This document shows, piece by piece, positions 39,692 through 45,000 of a DNA stretch of 45,000 nt. Each line of letters opens with the position of its first letter. Position 1 is the first letter of the stretch. The DNA is from Chrysomallon squamiferum (lineage: Eukaryota; Mollusca; Gastropoda; Neomphalida; Peltospiridae). The notes under the pieces are model-generated. The model was not told the origin of the DNA and ran no database searches. It saw nothing but the letters and a program-made list of their open reading frames with translations. The stretch is taken from the NCBI GenBank assembly GCA_012295275.1, contig CM022668.1, positions 13,278,022 to 13,323,021 of the forward strand, in the 5' to 3' direction. The position numbers and the translations under genes were made by a program.

Positions 39692-41580
39692 GGTTTGTTG
39701 TTTTTAATAGATGGGAAGAGAGCTATTTTAATTAAGGTTATTATATTATTTGTTTCTTTACAACAGTAAAACAGCACGTTTTGAAAGTTATTTTTAGACT
39801 GTTGGTCACATGATTATCTTCTTGCATGTGACCAACTAGTGATGGGCAGCTGTTTCTGCAGAATTTTTTTTTTTTTTTTTTTTGGCAGACACAAAATCTC
39901 ACTCAGTTAACAGAATTGTGTATGACTGATATTTATGTTTATTATTATTATTAAAAAAATTCCAGTGAGTCTTGCTACTACTAATGATCTTTACACAAAT
40001 TTCTTTTGTGTCCAAAAACAGCGAAACCGGTGAAAGTCAGCAACATTACTTTTAACACATTATTTTTCATTTGTGGTTTATTTATTTATTTATTTATTTA
40101 TTTACTTCCTTGTTTTTAATAAAACTGTAAGTAACAGATGCAGAAAAGCAATAAAATATTTTGTTTTTCAAACCAGTGATTTATTACTAAAATATAATTT
40201 GACAGAAATAGCCAAGTTTGCTGACCGACCACATTTGGACAACAAAATGGAGGCAAAAATGTATTAATGATTTCAAGTAATTTTTTGTTTATATATATAT
40301 ATTTTTTTTTTTTTTTTAAATTTGGAACTTTGAACTGCCATTTTTATTTTCTTCATGATACTCAACAATCAGAGAAATGAAAAACAAACTTGACTGGTGC
40401 CTCTAAGGAAATTTGATCCTGTAACACATTGCACCTGAAGACCAATCCTAATCTATGAACTGAAAAAGGCTCAAGAAAAAAAACCCACCAAAATCATTAC
40501 GAAGATTTGACACAATAACAAATCTTAGATCAATACAAAACACCCCCCCAAAAAAGAAAATCAATAAATAAATTAAAAAAAAAAATTAAAAAAAAAAAAC
40601 TCTGAAACAATCACAGAAATAAAATCTAAAATATCCTTTGGGTTCACTAATGGGCTTTGAACCCACCACCTGTTATCTCTGGTCTTTCAGAGTGACAGGG
40701 GAAAAACAGTATAAATTATTTCACATGTTGTTAGTTGTCAGAGTAATAAAAGTGTTTCTCAGCATGTGTTTGTGGATTGGCATTTTAACAATACGCTAAA
40801 CACACCAAATGTTACATCGTAAGTGGGGTATCCTCCCGTTTGTTACACACTCGTCATCAATACACTGTTGTTAGTAGCATACCTTCTGTCCAGGAAAAAT
40901 AAATAAATGAAGGAAGGAAAGAAAGAAGGAAGGAAGGAATGAATGAAGGAAGGAAGGAAGGAAGGAAGGAAAGAATGAAGGAAGGAAATGTATAATTTTA
41001 ACGCGATTGAACAAATATCAATATAGCTAAATAAACTCTTAGTCAATATAGTAATATGGTACAATAAGTCAAAAATTATATCATTAGTATTTATTATTAT
41101 TATTATTATTATTTTTTATGTTGTTGATGTGACAGTTCATATGAAATACATATTTAAGTAAGATAAAGGGCACATTATTTAAATTTAAGTACATTTTTTT
41201 TTTTTTTTAAATTTTGTCTTGGAATTTACCTGCTTATAAAATACTGATAAAGAATAATATTATAATTCCTGTACTATCTGTTATAACGAAACAATTTCAT
41301 TATATCTTTTAGACATATTATTTTTATTTATATTATCTGATATAAATGTTATTGTTATTTACCTGCTACAAACACAATATCTTTTATAAACCATATTATC
41401 TTTTATAAACCGTACAAAAGTTACAATTATTTATACATTATATTCAAGTTTTAAGCAGAAGTTTAACCATAAGAAGAGATTTCTTTGTTTCATAGTACAA
41501 TGGATGTTTGTTGTACATGTAACTGTAAATAAATATTATGTCAACTAAGGCACACCTAGCCACTGACACCTGAGTTATTT
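36876..41580. other. Probable UBE2E intron or upstream DNA, no gene seen
   Basis: T runs (36890-36957), AAAT at 37026-37052, AAG/AAT triplets (37430-37540), a TG-TA array (37901-37954), TAG/GTG/TTG/AAT triplets (37990-38260), an A run (39660-39688), (TTTA)n (40077-40105) and a GGAA/GAAA array (40907-40987). A possible SINE fragment lies at 40640-40705. Confidence 0.7.
40640..40705 (-). repeat. Possible tRNA-derived SINE fragment
   Basis: On the minus strand, CTGAAAGACCAGAGATAACA is followed by a B-box-like GGTTCAAAGCC. This is the arrangement of the 3' half of a tRNA-derived SINE head. No body, tail or target duplication was recognised, so this may be chance. Confidence 0.3.
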
Positions 41581-41628
41581 ATTGATTTCTTTCTTACTCA
41601 TTCACTCATTTTCTTTGTCTTTTTTTTC

Positions 41629-41680
41629 TTTCACTCTCTCTCTCTACTTTTTGTCTGTTTCCTTCTTGCTCTCTTGTTTA

Positions 41681-41744
<64 letters not shown>

Positions 41745-42032
41745 CAACATAATCAATCAAACATGATAATAATCTTAATTGTTAAATATATTTAGATTAT
41801 AACCTTATAATCGGTATCTCTCCCTTTCTCTCTCTTGTTTTATCTTTCACTCTCCCTCTCTTCTTCTCTCTCTCACTCATCGTCTCACTCTCTCCTCTCC
41901 TTTTCTCTCTCTCATTTTATCTTTCAATCTCTATCGCTCTTCCTCTCTCATTCTTTCATTCTCTCCCTCTTTTATCTTCTCTCTCTCTCTCTCTCTCTTC
42001 CCTCTCTCTCTCTCTTCTCTCTTCTCTCTCCC

Positions 42033-42075
<43 letters not shown>
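41629..42075. repeat. CT-rich region with (CT)n arrays
   Basis: Pure (CT)n at about 41683-41740 and 42041-42074, with irregular CTC/TTC/CCCTCT sequence between. A non-CT gap occurs at 41741-41815. Confidence 0.92.
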
Positions 42076-42082
<7 letters not shown>

Positions 42083-42089
42083 CTGACAA

Positions 42090-42497
42090 AAAGAAAAAAA
42101 AAAAAGATGAAAAAGAATGACGTCTGCCACTCAGTTCACAAGTCAACTCTGTCTAACCAGTTCTATATTTAGCTGCTTTAATGGTGTCTTGAATAACAAG
42201 TATTATATAAAATAGTATTTATCTACAGGACCATACAGGTTGATACAAACTGGGCCACTATCTCAGATTTATCTTCAAATCTTGCCTTTCATTCTTTTTT
42301 TTTTTTTTTTTTTTCTTTTCTTTCTTCTGAATGTAATGTCTGTTTAACATTGTAATGAACTTTAAGGAATGTACTTTTAAACCCCCAAAGCCACAATTCT
42401 TGCCTTCCAAAATTAATAACTAACTAAATAAAGATAAATAAAAATAAATAAATAAAAAAAAAAATAAAATATACATACAGGCCTACATATACAAATG

Positions 42498-42532
<35 letters not shown>

Positions 42533-44480
42533 ATTTTAATATTTTAATTTTGTATTGAAAAATGTGTTATAAGAAGCTGGAAGCAAAAATTAAATTACCT
42601 CAAATTAATGAAATGTAATTAAATTAAAATTAAACAAAAACAATTCATAAGAATCTGATATATAATAAAAAAAGAAATTAAAAAAAAAAGAAAAGAAATA
42701 AAATTAAAATATAAATAAAGTCAGTAAATAATAAAAGTATATACAGACAATAAAAAAAAAAAAAGAACTATATAATCCATTTATCTATTTTGTAACCCAA
42801 TAAATTACTACAACACAACAAACGATTGCGATGATGTAGTAGCTATTGTAAACGATGTCACCTAAACAGGGCCTCTTTCGACAAATCCAGAACAGAAAAG
42901 ATTGACTGCAGCTGACAGAAAAGTCTGAAGTACTTGGAAGAGCCCATTCCCCAAAAAGGTGAGACAGCTTGTCACAACCATTAAATTAAAAACAATTTTA
43001 AAAAGACCCAAACGTAAATAAATAAATAAATAAATACTAACAATAATTTCAAACACAACTGCTATTCCAACTAATAAAATAATAATAATAAAAAAATATT
43101 AATAATAATTAAAACAAAATAATTTGTAATAATACTTCTATGATTTTTATTTTATTTTATTATTTTATTTTTTTTTGTAATTAACTGTAGGTAATTTTTT
43201 TTAATTTAATTTTATTTCATTTCATTTTATATTTTATTTTATTATTTTTTTTTTTTTTGTGTGTGTCAAGATAAAGAATAAAACAGATTGTTTAATTTCA
43301 CTTTGTAAATAGTTTGGTAAACTGATGTTCAGGTGAAACACAGTTTGAAAGTTTAGATTGACTGAAGTAGATTAAATGAAATCAGGGTTTCCATTGTTCA
43401 AGTGTTTTCTTTGTAACTGAATCTAGATATCTGCTATCCACTATCAAACATGATACTTATTTAAAAACTTCAAAAATTTGTAGAGAAGTTTAATTTCAAC
43501 TACTGTATATAAACCATAATTAAATAAATAAATAAATGAGAATATATAGCAGAAATGCTATTGTTATTTTTCATAAAATAATTTTTAACTTCTACTAATA
43601 CAATCATTACTACTATTACAACTACTAGAACTACTACTACAATAACTATTTTTTACTACCATCACTGTTACAGTCACTATTATTACCACTATCACTATCA
43701 CTACAATTATTACCAGTATTACTATTAATACAATTACTATTACCGGTAATATTACTACTATCACCAATACTACTGTTATTATTACTACTACTAAAACTGC
43801 TAATTTACTATTACTTCTACTAATACAACACACTTTTTAATACTTATAAACCATAAATTTAGAATGTTTTTGATTTTTTTTTCTTTTATGGCTGAATTCA
43901 AATTCAAAAAGAAAAAAAACGAAAAGAAAAGAAAAGAAAAAAGGTATCTAAAAAGTAAATGACTGCTTCCATTTAAAAATCATTTAATGGTCTTATTAGG
44001 TTGTCAAATTATTTTACAGAAAATAATCAAGAAGAAGAAAAAGGGCCTTGAAATTTGAAACTGTTAAGTAATAGGCATGTATGTTTGTCAGATTATATAA
44101 TCTAAAAAAGAAAAAAACAAAGGTTTAAAAAAAAAAAAAAAAAAAAAAAGATAGAATATAGTAATTAAATCATAAAAATTACAAATCTTTAGTAATGATT
44201 GAGTGGTTGTCAAACTATATGTTTAAGAAATCATTTTTGAAAAATGTTTAAAAAAAAAAAAATTATTTTAAGATATTTTACAGACAATCCTATGGTGAAT
44301 AGTTTAAAAATGATCATGAAAAAAATTAAAATAAAATAAATAAATAAAATAATAATAATAATATTTAAAGAAAAGAAAAAGTGAAAAAGTGAAAAAGAAA
44401 AAAGAAATATCATTGGCTATCTAATCATTTAACAATTGCAGAATTGCATGATAATAGCCTGTGAAATTAAAAATTATGAA

Positions 44481-44536
<56 letters not shown>

Positions 44537-44687
44537 CCCCAAAACGCTTAAGGAAACAAATTAACAAAATGTTAAATGATGACATAATGAAACAAAACAG
44601 CATTCAAATGAAAAACTGAAATAACAGAATGAGCAAATAATTTTTTTTTTAATTTAGAAAAACAAAGTACAAATGTATTTTAAATTT

Positions 44688-44737
<50 letters not shown>

Positions 44738-45000
44738 CTACAGCTAGTCGATGAACCAGTTTAAAATGATGACTTGCAAAATTATCCCACAACAAAGGAA
44801 GTTATAAACACAATGGACTGAAGCATCAATTAGCTTTTGAAAGTCAACCAGTCAAGATGGATTATGTATGTGTGTATCTCTTGAAAACCTGTTTTTTATT
44901 TTTTATTTTTTTAGTTATGTCTGTCTGTCTGTCTGTCTGTCTGTTTCTATGTGTATCTTTATCTTGATCTCCTCGTTTTCTCTTCATTACTCTCCACTCC
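42090..45000. other. AT-rich terminal stretch, no gene seen
   Basis: T and A runs (42295-42314, 42499-42528, 44130-44149), an ACT/ATT trinucleotide region (43590-43830), a 53-base A run (44482-44534), (GT)n (44693-44734) and (TCTG)n (44922-44943). No UBE2E 5' exon or other coding exon was recognised. Confidence 0.75.

Noticed and set aside
43585-43833. Val/Ile-rich 82-residue minus frame
   Set aside because: A translation of the ACT/ATT trinucleotide repeat, not a membrane protein.

Overview
The window is eukaryotic nuclear DNA from an invertebrate animal. It is very AT-rich and full of microsatellites, with short coding exons bounded by GT-AG introns and nuclear tRNA genes with internal Pol III promoters. 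A lophotrochozoan, perhaps a mollusc, is my best guess. That rests only on the protein families and repeat style, and the species cannot be named from the sequence.

Layout. (1) 1-4917: gene-poor, low-complexity sequence with two less repetitive blocks, 2560-2960 and 3540-4060. (2) 4918-16021, plus strand: most of a BMPER/crossveinless-2-like gene, a secreted BMP modulator. The visible exons encode the end of VWC1, part of VWC2, complete VWC3, VWC4 and VWC5, then a VWD domain on one large exon, a C8 region and a terminal TIL-like cysteine-rich domain with a basic tail and stop codon. The signal-peptide exon and the first half of VWC1 were not found. (3) 16022-20772: 3' UTR and a gene-free stretch with a TCTCGCGAGA element and diverged short repeats. 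(4) 20773-29729, plus strand: an array of 14 intact tRNA-Pro genes (9 anticodon UGG, 5 anticodon AGG) plus one tRNA remnant lacking the anticodon arm. The flanks are clearly duplicated and shuffled: a roughly 0.7 kb unit is repeated, a 44-bp leader precedes six UGG genes, and two leader copies have lost their tRNA. A decayed Tc1-type transposon (transposase relic 27292-28251) sits inside the array. (5) 29730-33286: AT-rich intergenic sequence, probably including the 3' UTR of the next gene. (6) 33287-34274, minus strand: the last two coding exons of a UBE2E-class ubiquitin-conjugating enzyme. Its 5' exons were not found, so the next intron is either more than 10.7 kb long or the gene continues past the window. 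(7) 34275-45000: microsatellite-rich sequence, probably mostly intron or upstream DNA of that gene.

The three gene groups have no evident functional link: a BMP regulator, Pol III-transcribed proline tRNAs and a ubiquitin E2. The most notable structures are the recombinationally active tRNA-Pro array and the BMPER exon at 7848-7938, which lies between complementary TTA/TTTA and AAAT/AAT microsatellites and would sit in the loop of a pre-mRNA hairpin.
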